From Planctomycetia bacterium (GTDB lineage: Bacteria > Planctomycetota > Planctomycetia > Planctomycetales > Planctomycetaceae): a stretch of 35,293 nt of DNA. The position numbers and the translations under genes are program-made. Below the pieces are notes generated by a model. It saw only the letters and a program-made list of their open reading frames with translations. It did not search any database and had not been told where the DNA came from. This document shows positions 16,987 to 26,200 of this stretch, piece by piece. Location: positions 1 to 35,293 of the forward strand of contig JAPLNX010000168.1 of the NCBI GenBank assembly GCA_026400935.1. The letters are read 5' to 3'. Every line of letters starts with the position of its first letter. Position 1 is the stretch's first letter.

Positions 16987-18276
16987 ATGAGTCTCTCACT
17001 GGCAGCCGAAACGAAGTCGGCACCAACATCACTCGGAATTATTGATGGCCTTGCACGGCGAGCGGTGATTCGGCAATTGAGCGATTTGCGTCGCGGTACA
17101 ATTACATTGATCGATCAGTCGGGCGAAACACGGCTGGGTAAAATCGGACACGGAGAGCACTCGGAATTGCACACGAACTTGCGTGTGCTTGATAACCGTT
17201 TTTTCCGACATGCGGCACTCGGCGGAAGTCTGTCAGTCGCAGAGTCTTACTTTCGCGGCCAATGGGACTGCGATGATCTCACCATGCTGTTCCGAATCTT
17301 TCTGCGAAACATCGACGCTTCCGACCGCATGGATCGTGGACTGTCACGTTTGATGAAAATCGGACACCGGCTGTATCACTGGTGGCATGCCAACAGCAAA
17401 GAGGGAAGTCAGCGAAATATTCATGCTCACTACGATCTGGGGAACGACTTCTTTCGGTTGATGCTCGACGATTCGATGGCCTATTCTAGCGGCATTTTTC
17501 TGTCGTCAGAAAGCACACTGCTTGACGCATCAATGGAAAAGATTGACCGCTTGTGTCGAAAGCTCGATCTCCGTCCGACTGATCATCTGTTAGAGATTGG
17601 AACGGGCTGGGGCGGACTCGCGATTCATGCGGCAAAGAAATACGGCTGCCGAGTGACAACGACGACAATTTCACAACAACAGTTCGATGTCGCGAAGCAG
17701 TGTATTGCTGACGCGGGGGTGTCCGATCGCGTGACATTGTTACGGCAAGATTATCGTGATCTCACAGGGCAATTCGACAAGTTGGTCTCCGTCGAGATGA
17801 TCGAAGCCGTAGGATATCGCTACTTCGATACGTACTTCCGTAAGTGCTGCGATCTGTTGAAGCCCGATGGGAGCTTCATTCTTCAGGGAATCGTCATGCC
17901 CGATCGACGATATTCCCAGTACTTGGGATCGGTCGATTTCATTCAGCGCTATGTCTTTCCTGGCGGCTGTCTGCCGTCAATGGGCTCGATTTTTCAATCG
18001 ATTGGCAAAGTGACGGATTTCCGATTCGTTCACGCGGAAGATTTTGGAACTCATTACGCCCAGACGTTGCGCGAATGGCGGCAGCGATTTCATGAGCGAC
18101 TGGCGGATGTGAAATCGCTTGGATACTCGGACCACTTTGTCCGACTGTGGAATTACTACTTGTGCTATTGTGAGGCGTCGTTTGACGAGCGTTACACCGG
18201 CGTCGTGCAGATTCAATTTGACAAACCGTTGTGTCAGCGCGATCCGATTCATATTGGTCAGCGAGCGGCACAATGA
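16987..18276 (+). CDS. CFA synthase-family SAM methyltransferase
   Basis: Cyclopropane-fatty-acyl-phospholipid synthases transfer the SAM methyl to a double bond of a membrane phospholipid acyl chain. The 429-residue product has the full two-part architecture: an N-terminal lipid-binding region (about 1-125, including GGSLSVAESYFRGQWDCDD) and the methyltransferase domain with HAHYDLGNDFFRLMLDDSM, LEIGTGWGG (202-210) and SVEMIEAVG. At the E. coli His266 region the sequence is FILQGIV with Gln in place of His, and the Cys139 region reads YSSGIF, so the product may be a methylated rather than a classical cyclopropane chain. AAGAAGG precedes the ATG. The downstream methyltransferase gene overlaps the stop by four bases. 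Confidence 0.92.
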   Translation: MSLSLAAETKSAPTSLGIIDGLARRAVIRQLSDLRRGTITLIDQSGETRLGKIGHGEHSELHTNLRVLDNRFFRHAALGGSLSVAESYFRGQWDCDDLTMLFRIFLRNIDASDRMDRGLSRLMKIGHRLYHWWHANSKEGSQRNIHAHYDLGNDFFRLMLDDSMAYSSGIFLSSESTLLDASMEKIDRLCRKLDLRPTDHLLEIGTGWGGLAIHAAKKYGCRVTTTTISQQQFDVAKQCIADAGVSDRVTLLRQDYRDLTGQFDKLVSVEMIEAVGYRYFDTYFRKCCDLLKPDGSFILQGIVMPDRRYSQYLGSVDFIQRYVFPGGCLPSMGSIFQSIGKVTDFRFVHAEDFGTHYAQTLREWRQRFHERLADVKSLGYSDHFVRLWNYYLCYCEASFDERYTGVVQIQFDKPLCQRDPIHIGQRAAQ

Positions 18277-19343
18277 GCTTATTGTCTTTGGGACTGGATG
18301 CCGTTGAGCATGGTTGGGTTCCGGATGTTCTGACCCGTTCCGTCATTCGTCAGTTGTGTGCCGCTCGATTACTCGATTCTGATCGAGGCAATGACATCGC
18401 GAACGCACACGCATCAGCCGCATTCGTCGAAGCAATGCGTTCCGGGCCAGTGGCACCGGTTCCTGAAAAGGCGAACGAACAACACTACGAATTGCCATCC
18501 GAGTTTTTCACCACCGTGCTTGGGACGCGGCGAAAATATAGTTGTTGCTACTTTGCTGATGAGGCAACAACTCTCGATCAAGCCGAAGAGGCCGCGCTGA
18601 CAATCACGTGCGAACGGGCTCAGATTGCCGATGGTCAAGACATTCTGGAACTCGGCTGCGGTTGGGGTTCACTCAGCCTGTGGATCGCCGAGCGATATCC
18701 AACGATCCGCATTACGGCCGTGTCCAACTCTGCTCCACAGCGCCGGTTTATTGAAGCCACTGCCGCTGAGCGAGGATTGTGCAATCTGCGAATCATCACC
18801 GCCGACATGAATGACTTCACGATCGAGACTTGCTTTGATCGAGTCATCTCCGTCGAGATGTTCGAGCACATGCGGAACTACGAACGTTTGCTGCAACGGA
18901 TTGCTGGTTGGTTGAGGCCGAACGGAAAATTATTCGTGCATATCTTCTGCCATCGCCAATACGCCTATCCCTTTGAAACTGAAGGCGATGCCAATTGGAT
19001 GGGTCGCCACTTCTTCACTGGCGGCATCATGCCGAGCGAAAACCTCCTGCGACGATTCAACCGCCACATGCTGGTCACTGGTCACTGGGCGTGGAACGGC
19101 CAACATTATCAACGGACTTCGGAAGCTTGGCTCGCCAACTTAGATGCCCACCGCCAGGAGGTCTTACGAATTCTCGAAGCCGTTTATGGTAAAGCGGAGT
19201 CAAGTGTTTGGCTCAACCGCTGGCGAATGTTCTTCCTCGCAGTTGCGGAACTCTTTGGATACGCAAATGGCTCGGAGTGGTTTGTATCGCACAATCTGCT
19301 TGAGCCAGTTGTTGGCTCGCCACGGCCGGTGAGTTCTCGATAG
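18273..19343 (+). CDS. Second CFA-like class I SAM methyltransferase
   Basis: This 356-residue methyltransferase lies directly after the first and overlaps it as ATGA, which implies translational coupling. It has QHYELPSEFFTTVLG, YSCCYF, the SAM motif LELGCGWGS (125-133), SVEMFEHMRNYE and FCHRQYAYPFETEGDANWMGRHFFTGG. The last block is typical of the branch of the CFA family that includes plant coclaurine N-methyltransferase-like proteins. The N-terminal region is much shorter than in the first copy. The start ATG at 18273 is preferred over an in-frame upstream start at 18231 because the latter lies deep in the previous gene. Its acceptor could be a lipid or a small amine; context favours a lipid. 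Confidence 0.88.
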   Translation: MSLLSLGLDAVEHGWVPDVLTRSVIRQLCAARLLDSDRGNDIANAHASAAFVEAMRSGPVAPVPEKANEQHYELPSEFFTTVLGTRRKYSCCYFADEATTLDQAEEAALTITCERAQIADGQDILELGCGWGSLSLWIAERYPTIRITAVSNSAPQRRFIEATAAERGLCNLRIITADMNDFTIETCFDRVISVEMFEHMRNYERLLQRIAGWLRPNGKLFVHIFCHRQYAYPFETEGDANWMGRHFFTGGIMPSENLLRRFNRHMLVTGHWAWNGQHYQRTSEAWLANLDAHRQEVLRILEAVYGKAESSVWLNRWRMFFLAVAELFGYANGSEWFVSHNLLEPVVGSPRPVSSR

Positions 19344-19509
19344 CCCTGGTTCTTTGACATTTCTATCTTGGCCTGACCGATCGTGACGGCATCGTGGAGA
19401 TGAGTCGCCGTCGCCGTTACAGTGGCCCGCTTTGTTCGAGGCGCTCGAGATGATTGAGTGAGCCAAAGAACTCAGATTTAGAAATGAACTCAGAAAGGGT
19501 GAGCAGCAG

Positions 19510-20583
19510 ATGGATGCCAAGATTGTGTTGTTGCCGGGCGACGGAATTGGTCCAGAGGTTGTCGCTGAAGGTCGGAAGGCGCTGGATGCCGTCGCTAGGA
19601 AATTCGGGCATCGCTTTGAATATGAAACCTGTTTGATTGGTGGCTGCGCGATCGACGCGACAGGCTCAGCGTTACCGGATGCAACCGCTGACGCGTGCAA
19701 GAAATCAGCCGCAGTGTTGTTGGGAGCGGTCGGTGGCCCGAAGTGGGATGACCCGCGTGCGAAGACTCGGCCTGAATCGGGGCTGTTGAAGATTCGTAAA
19801 GAACTCAACCTGTTCGCGAACGTGCGACCTGTGAAAGCGTACTCCGTACTTGTCGATGCCTCACCGCTAAAGCGTGAGATCGTCGATGGCGTCGATATCC
19901 TCTTCTTCCGCGAACTGACCGGCGGAATCTATTTCGGCGAGTCGGGACGCCGGCCTCACGCGAGCGGCGAAGAGGCGTTCAACACGATGATCTACAACAC
20001 CGGCGAGATCGAACGGATCACCCGCATGGCTGCTCGCGCCGCTCAAGGCCGACGCAAAAAACTGACGCAGGTCGATAAAGCCAACGTTCTGGAAGTCTCG
20101 CGTTTGTGGCGTGAAGTTTCGCAGCGAGTAGTTCGCGAAGAATTTCCCGATGTCACTTACGAAGTGCTGCTCGTCGATGCGATGGCGATGCACTTGATCT
20201 CGAAGCCGAAGAGCTTCGACGTCATCGTGACTGAAAATCTTTTCGGTGACATCCTGACCGACGAAGGAGCGATGCTACCGGGTTCAATGGGAATGTTGCC
20301 GTCTGCGTCGCTCGGCGATTCAGGCCCCGGCCTCTATGAGCCGATCCACGGCTCCGCGCCGGATATTGCGGGCAAAGGAATTGCGAATCCGCTGGCGACG
20401 ATTCTGGCGACTGCGATGTTGCTGCGTCACTCGCTGAAGTTAGAAAACGAAGCATGTGCGATCGAGTCAGCAGTTGATGCAGTGCTCAACGCCGGGCATC
20501 GCACGTCTGATATTGCGGCAGGCGGGAAGAGCGTGAGTACGACCGAGATGGGGACGTTGGTAGTGAGTCAGTTGAATCGATAG
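19510..20583 (+). CDS. leuB: 3-isopropylmalate dehydrogenase
   Basis: LeuB oxidises and decarboxylates 3-isopropylmalate with NAD in leucine synthesis. The 357-residue product shows [10 protein letters not shown] at the N-terminus, [20 protein letters not shown], the diagnostic ELTGGIYFG, then [24 protein letters not shown] and [14 protein letters not shown] near the cofactor site. Length and motif order are those of the standard bacterial enzyme, and the leucine-type motifs argue against isocitrate or tartrate dehydrogenase. A purine-rich GAAAGGGTGAG precedes the ATG. It stands apart from other leucine genes in the window, and a palindromic repeat follows its stop by seven bases. Confidence 0.96.
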   Translation: MDAKIVLLPGDGIGPEVVAEGRKALDAVARKFGHRFEYETCLIGGCAIDATGSALPDATADACKKSAAVLLGAVGGPKWDDPRAKTRPESGLLKIRKELNLFANVRPVKAYSVLVDASPLKREIVDGVDILFFRELTGGIYFGESGRRPHASGEEAFNTMIYNTGEIERITRMAARAAQGRRKKLTQVDKANVLEVSRLWREVSQRVVREEFPDVTYEVLLVDAMAMHLISKPKSFDVIVTENLFGDILTDEGAMLPGSMGMLPSASLGDSGPGLYEPIHGSAPDIAGKGIANPLATILATAMLLRHSLKLENEACAIESAVDAVLNAGHRTSDIAAGGKSVSTTEMGTLVVSQLNR

Positions 20584-20590
20584 AGATCAA

Positions 20591-20680
20591 CGTAGCCGCT
20601 ATCGTTCCGGGTGACGAGCTGGTCGCTTCACGTAACGCTGGTGGGCAATCGACTCGTCACGCAGAACGATGACGGCTACG
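20591..20680. repeat. REPIN-like element after leuB
   Basis: The arms at 20591-20618 and 20653-20680 pair at 24 of 28 positions, with CGTAGCCG at the left end and CGGCTACG at the right, separated by 34 bases. It lies between leuB and the HemX-like gene and may attenuate read-through. Confidence 0.88.
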
Positions 20681-20708
20681 TATCGGCGGCTTTGCCGCAT
20701 TGGGTGTC

Positions 20709-21659
20709 ATGCCGAGTTACTTCGACAAAGTGAGTGTCTTCTGTTTCCTCGCCAGCTATTGCGTGGCGTTTGGATTGGAGATGGTTCGTTTGAAACGCCG
20801 CATGGCGATTGGACGGTGGGTTGGCTTTGGGTTCGGGGTTGCAGGTTTTTTGGCCCAGACCGCGTACTTATTGGTGCGCAGCCGAGGCACAGAGAATTTG
20901 AATCCGCTGCTGAGTTCGACGCATGATTGGATGTTGGTTCTCGCCTGGATCGTTGTGTTGATGTCTCTGTTTTTGACGCTGGTCGATCGAGAGTTGGCGG
21001 TCGGTTTGTTCTTGTTGCCGGTCGTGTTGCTCTTTGTCGGCTCATCGTATTTCGTCAGCAAAGAGACGAACCCTTTGATTGAAGGTTCGCGCGGTCTGGC
21101 GATGTTGCACGCCACGATGCTGGTTATTGGAATTGCCGGTGTGGTCGCGAGCTTTGTGATGAGCGTGATGTATCTCGTGCAGCATCGTCGCCTAAAACAG
21201 CATCACGCGCAGCAACCCGGAGTGTTGTTACCGAGTCTGGCTCGACTGGCCCGCTGGAATTGGTGGGGAGTTGTCATCAGCGTCCCGTTGCTGACACTCG
21301 GTCTCGGCAGCGGAGTCGCCTTGGGGCTGAAGTCAAAAAAGGCCGCAGCAACATTGTCGTTTGTTGACCCAATTGTGATTGGATACGGCATCGTTTGGCT
21401 GGTGATGATGTCGTTGTTTACGTGGTTGCTGACGACTCGACGTTCGACCGGCAAGCAAGTCGCCGCGCTGACGCTGTGGGCCGGAGGTTTTTTGCTGGTC
21501 ATGCTGATCGGCTTGCAAGTGCTCACGGGCGAAGGACTGTCGTCGTTTCATGGCGGAGCAAAGGCCGCTCAAATTCGTAGCCACAAGCTGCCAGCTTGTG
21601 AGTTAAAAGCGACAAGCTGGAAGCTCGTCCCTACGGTGAAGCAGGAGGCATCGTCATGA
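20709..21659 (+). CDS. HemX/CcsA-like eight-helix membrane protein
   Basis: The protein has about 316 residues with eight hydrophobic helices, in the cytochrome c assembly/HemX superfamily. The tryptophan-rich heme-handling motif of true CcsA (WGxxWxWD) is not visible. Together with the position just before hemA, as in Bacillus where HemX is encoded beside and modulates HemA, this favours a HemX-type role. Conserved-looking His residues lie in STHDWM and AMLHATM. The start is uncertain: ATG at 20709 is chosen, and an in-frame TTG at 20700 is possible; neither has a strong ribosome-binding site. The last 28 or so residues are soluble and are largely encoded by a palindromic repeat (21576-21635). 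The stop overlaps the hemA start as ATGA. Confidence 0.78.
   Translation: MPSYFDKVSVFCFLASYCVAFGLEMVRLKRRMAIGRWVGFGFGVAGFLAQTAYLLVRSRGTENLNPLLSSTHDWMLVLAWIVVLMSLFLTLVDRELAVGLFLLPVVLLFVGSSYFVSKETNPLIEGSRGLAMLHATMLVIGIAGVVASFVMSVMYLVQHRRLKQHHAQQPGVLLPSLARLARWNWWGVVISVPLLTLGLGSGVALGLKSKKAAATLSFVDPIVIGYGIVWLVMMSLFTWLLTTRRSTGKQVAALTLWAGGFLLVMLIGLQVLTGEGLSSFHGGAKAAQIRSHKLPACELKATSWKLVPTVKQEASS
21576..21635. repeat. REPIN-like element forming the HemX-like C-terminus
   Basis: The arms at 21576-21599 and 21612-21635 pair at 20 of 24 positions, with CGTAG and CTACG ends. The left arm holds the perfect palindrome CACAAGCTG-C-CAGCTTGTG. It is translated in frame as about the last 28-9 residues before the stop of the HemX-like protein, and ends 20 bases before the hemA ATG, just upstream of its AGGAGG. 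Confidence 0.88.
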
Positions 21660-22942
21660 ACCTCCAAGTCGTTTATTGCAATCACCAATCAGCAAACCTC
21701 ACGATGCGCGAGCGTCTCGCCTTTGCTGGCGACAAGCTGGGGCAAGCATATCAGGCATTGCTTAAGCAGTTCGGCAGCGCTGAGTTCGTAGTCCTTTCGA
21801 CCTGCAATCGAGTGGAGGTTTATTCGGCTCAGGAGTCTCCCGAGACCGCACCGACACAGCGGCAGATCGCGGAATTTGTGGCCGAGTTCCATCAAGTGCC
21901 GCTCGCGGAATTCTCCGATGAGTTACTAGCTCAGACTGGTCCCGATGCAGTGCGACATTTGTTTCAAGTGGCGTCGAGCCTCGACAGCATGGTGCTTGGC
22001 GAACCGCAGATCGTGAATCAAGTGAAGGAAGCGTATCGCGCGGCTCAAGATCACAACGCTTGCGGCCCGTTGACTCACGCGATGTTTCAAGGCGCGATTC
22101 GAGTCTCCGCCCGCGTCCGTTCTGAAACACGGCTCGCTGAAGGTCGAGTTTCGATCGCAAGTGTGGCGGTTGGCGACTTTGGTCGGAGCATCTTCGACCG
22201 TTTCGACGATAAGCGAGTCTTAATTCTGGGTGCCGGTGAGATGGCGGAAGAAACCTTGCGTTATCTCTGCGAAGAAGGAGTAAAAGAGTTCGTCGTTGTG
22301 AATCGCAGCCAAGAACGGGCAGAGAAACTAGCCGCTCAATTTCCAAACGTTACGGCACGCACACGAACGTGGGACGCTCTCGATGAGGAACTCGCTCTAG
22401 CGGACATGATTGTTAGCACGACGGGTGCGACGCAGCCGGTGGTTGATCTCGCCAAGTTTCGCAACGTGCGGAAACGCTCCGGCGAAAAGCCGGTCTTTAT
22501 TCTCGATCTCGGTGCGCCGCGCGACTTCGATCCCGCGATCGCGAACCTCGATGACAATGTCTTCTTGTACGACATCGACGCGCTCGAGCAAACGTGTGAT
22601 CGAAATCGAAAGACTCGCTATCGCGAGATTGAAAAGGCGATGCGAGTTGTCGACGAAGAGACCGAACGCTTCATGCAAGACGTCTATCACATGGCGACCG
22701 GCCCAATTGTGAAGCGGTTGCGTGAACAATGGCACGACGTCAGCCGCGATGAACTGCAACGTCTGCGGTCAAAGCTCGCGCATCTCTCCGTAAGTGACCT
22801 TGAAACGGTTGAACGGAGCATGGAACGGATTGTCAACAAACTGCTGCATCCGCCACTCGAAGCTCTGCGCGATGAAGCGAAAACAGGCACACCTCATGGT
22901 TTGATCGACGCACTCAAGCAGTTGTTTCGCTTGCGCGATTAG
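21656..22942 (+). CDS. hemA: Glutamyl-tRNA reductase
   Basis: HemA reduces glutamyl-tRNA with NADPH to glutamate-1-semialdehyde, the first committed step of C5 heme synthesis. The 428-residue product has the catalytic Cys50 in STCNRVEVY, the substrate-domain block SLDSMVLGEPQIVNQVKEAY, the NADPH motif VLILGAGEMAEE from about residue 188 followed by VVNRSQERAEKLA, and the long helical dimerisation region at the C-terminus. AGGAGG lies eight bases before the ATG, and the start overlaps the stop of the HemX-like gene, so the two are translationally coupled. Confidence 0.97.
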   Translation: MNLQVVYCNHQSANLTMRERLAFAGDKLGQAYQALLKQFGSAEFVVLSTCNRVEVYSAQESPETAPTQRQIAEFVAEFHQVPLAEFSDELLAQTGPDAVRHLFQVASSLDSMVLGEPQIVNQVKEAYRAAQDHNACGPLTHAMFQGAIRVSARVRSETRLAEGRVSIASVAVGDFGRSIFDRFDDKRVLILGAGEMAEETLRYLCEEGVKEFVVVNRSQERAEKLAAQFPNVTARTRTWDALDEELALADMIVSTTGATQPVVDLAKFRNVRKRSGEKPVFILDLGAPRDFDPAIANLDDNVFLYDIDALEQTCDRNRKTRYREIEKAMRVVDEETERFMQDVYHMATGPIVKRLREQWHDVSRDELQRLRSKLAHLSVSDLETVERSMERIVNKLLHPPLEALRDEAKTGTPHGLIDALKQLFRLRD

Positions 22943-23245
22943 TTCTCTTTGTTGTACGCGCTCTCGCCATGCTCGCTGAGGTCCTGGCCGCCACGCTTCG
23001 CCAATTCAGGGACTCGCAGACCGATGGTGCTTCAATGAGCGTCCGTTGCATGACTGAGCAAACTCCTGAAAACGCGATCGTCTAGAACGCTGTGAGAAAG
23101 TTTAAGGTGTTTGCGGATGCCGCTACGACCGGCGCGACTTTGTATGAATGCCCTACCAGAAGTGAATTGACTCGTTGTGATTTGCGTTTGCTCGCGCACA
23201 CTTGCAGGAGATGCTCAACCGGCAATTTCTGCGCGAGGTGCCTGA
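22943..23245. other. Intergenic region before the giant RTX gene
   Basis: This 303-base gap shows no convincing gene, tRNA, strong hairpin or consensus promoter. A TTGACT at 23166-23171 has no matching -10 box at the proper distance. A short frame from 23092 runs into the next gene in another phase and is not called. It presumably carries the hemA transcript end and the promoter of the RTX gene. Confidence 0.5.
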
Positions 23246-26200
23246 ATGCGAATACTCGACTGGCTTTGCAACGTGCTATCGCACGACCGGTCGAGTTGCC
23301 ATCGCCCGCACAATCGGTTTCATCGGCGTAATCGGCATTTTGTTGAGTTGCTGGAGTCCCGGTCATTGCCCAGTGCCGTGGCATTTACCGGCGATGCACA
23401 CACGGCAGGTGTGTTGTGGATCAACCTTAATGAGTCAACGCCGTCCACGCTTTCGGTCAACACGACTGTCATTGCGTCGGCCAGCGGGCCTGTGGATGTC
23501 GTGCGAGTTTGGGTTAACGGTTCGCAGGAGGTCGTTCGTCAGAGCAACACGCAGGTAACGTTGAGCAATCTGCATGCGAACCTTGTGGGCCGCATCGTGA
23601 TCACGGGGGACGACAACGCCAACATCATCGACCTCAGCAGCCTGACCGAACGCTTTGGACTTCAACAGTCGCCAGAAAGCGGGGGCGTGCGGTTGTTACC
23701 GACGTCATCATCTGACCTGCAAAACTTAGCCGTCGGCAGTTTCTATGGCGTCATCACAATGAGTGTTGGCGGAGACGATCGAATCATCGGCAGTCCCTTC
23801 AACGATTTCATCGATTCAGGTGCCGGGCGCGATTCGGTGATGGGGCAAGCGGGTGACGATGAGCTTCGTGGAAGCGATGGCAGTGATATTCTGCTTGGCA
23901 GTCTTGGAAACGATCGGCTTGATGGGGGTTCCGACATTGATGTCTTGGTTGGAGGTTATGGAAGCGACCAGCTCAATGGCGGCAGCGATGACGATTTGTT
24001 AATCGGTGGGACGGTGGATTTTGCTGGCGGTTTGATGGCCGGATTGATGGACCTGCGAGATCGTTGGCAAACACCGACCTCGAATCCAGAAGTGCGCCGG
24101 CAAACTCTTGCACCGTTATCGCTCACTGTGTTGGGAATGGATGGCAACGGTGACGGAGTGCTGGATCGGACTGCAGGAGGCAAGCCTCTGGACGTGACCG
24201 CAATCGCAACTCGATTTGTCGTGCCGACATCAATGGCCGAGGCGTTCAATCCCGCGAACTACGGAAGCAATCTGCCGTCGGGAGCGAGATTTTCAGCGCG
24301 AATTGATAACGAGGTAGTGCGAGTGGTTTCACGCGTTGTGACGTCGGATTCCGAAACCGAAGTGCTGGTCGTCGAACGTGCGGCCGGTGCGTCTGCAAAG
24401 AGTCATTCCGCCGGGCAGTCGTTGATTGTGCAACCGCTAGCGGAGTCACCGCTGCGACCGAATGCGCTGTGGTCCGATGTGATGAGCACTACAGTGACGC
24501 AAACGTTGTTTGATGACTTCGTGTCAAACACTTTGACCGGTGGGAGCGGCAACGATTTCTTCATCGTTTCCGATGAGTTGCTGTCGTGGAACGACACGCA
24601 TGGCGATCTTCAGTTGAACGCTGCTGATCTCGTCGTGGATCAGCAAACAGATGAGGGTCGATATCGAGCGGTGAATACAACCCCAGACAGCCATCGGCTG
24701 GCGGTCCCGACAGATGGGCTTGCAGCACCCGCTTTGGGCGAGTTTGTGAATGTCGTACATGGCACAGTGACGCGTGTCGCGGGCGATCCGGGAACTCCGG
24801 TTTTGGCTAGCGATGCGATCGGTGGTGTCGGAACTGAGCCGTATGTTTGGGGTGGACTTACTCGACCGCCATATGTGACGACTCCGGCCTACAACGTCAG
24901 CAGTGATCTGATTCAACTGGGGAATTATCCGGCAGCGAACGGCGGGCTGAACGATCAAAGACAGCTCCGTTTTGATTACTTATTGAGTAGCGACGCACCG
25001 GCTGATAATCAGACAACTCCGACACCAATTGTGGTCGATATTCCCAGTCGCAATTGGCGTTGGAGTGCAAACCCGGCGGAACCGAATTCCGAATATGGCT
25101 TCGTCTCAGGCGTCGGTCCGAACGGACTGTATTCTGGCGTGCAGAAGTATCGTTTTCTGGATTCCAGCGAAGCGAACAACGGGAGCGGATTGCAACAGGT
25201 TTACGAGCATCCTTCGCAGACGGTGGTCTTCACGTCGTTTGATCCGGTACGCGCAGGCGGGCTGATATTCACGTCAAAGTCGGGCCTGTATTTCAATCCC
25301 GATAACGGCCACAACTACATGTTGTTGGTGGGGAACCCACGCAGTGCGAATCAACCGAATGAGTTCGATCGCACAATCGTGAATGCTTACGTGGTGGATT
25401 TGGATGTTGCTGCTTTGCCCAAAGAGGATGTGAACGGGACCACGTGGCCGGATCCAGTTGTGATGAGTTTTCGTTTGACGGCACCAAACGGCTCAGTGGG
25501 ATTCCCGACCGATAGTCAGCCGACGAACGTGGACGATTTCTATTTTTCGCCCGACGGGCAATCCATCGTTGTCGTCTATGGTGATAGCAACGGTGCGGGG
25601 TATCGCTTGCTCGATGTGAATTGGGGAACAAGTTCGATTACTCCGCACGTCATTCCAGTGACTCCGGTACCCCAAGAAGACTACCCGGAGCTGCGACGTG
25701 AAGACGTTCGACAGAATGGGTTCTTTCCGTTTCTGTGGCATCACGTCGTGTTCGCCGAAGGGGCGAGCGGCAAAATGTATCTCGTCGGCCAGCCCGGAAA
25801 GTGGAGTAAAGACAGCCTCAGCAGCCCGAATATTCAATATCTCGCAGGCGGAAACACGATCGGGCAGTTGCTGCGATTTGATCCGATGGAAAACAAGTAC
25901 GCTGCGTTGACGAATCCGGCGTTCGAGAACATTGGTGCGTCACGTGAGCAACTCAGCCATGCCTCATCCACGAACACGCAGAATCCGGGATATGTCTTCG
26001 TGTCGTATTACAGCGGCGATACTCCGTTCTCGGCATCGTCACCGGCTTACAAAGGGGCAATTGTCGCGATCAACATCGAGCAGCCGACCGGCCCGCAAGG
26101 TGCCATCGTCCTCGCACAACATCGCACGCAGGGAGGCGATCAATACATCACACAGCCGATGTTGAATGCGTCGTCCGATGGGACACGAGTGCTCTTCATG

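Noticed and set aside
23092-23331. 79-codon frame before and into the RTX gene
   Set aside because: It overlaps the better-supported RTX start in another phase and has no motifs or ribosome-binding site.
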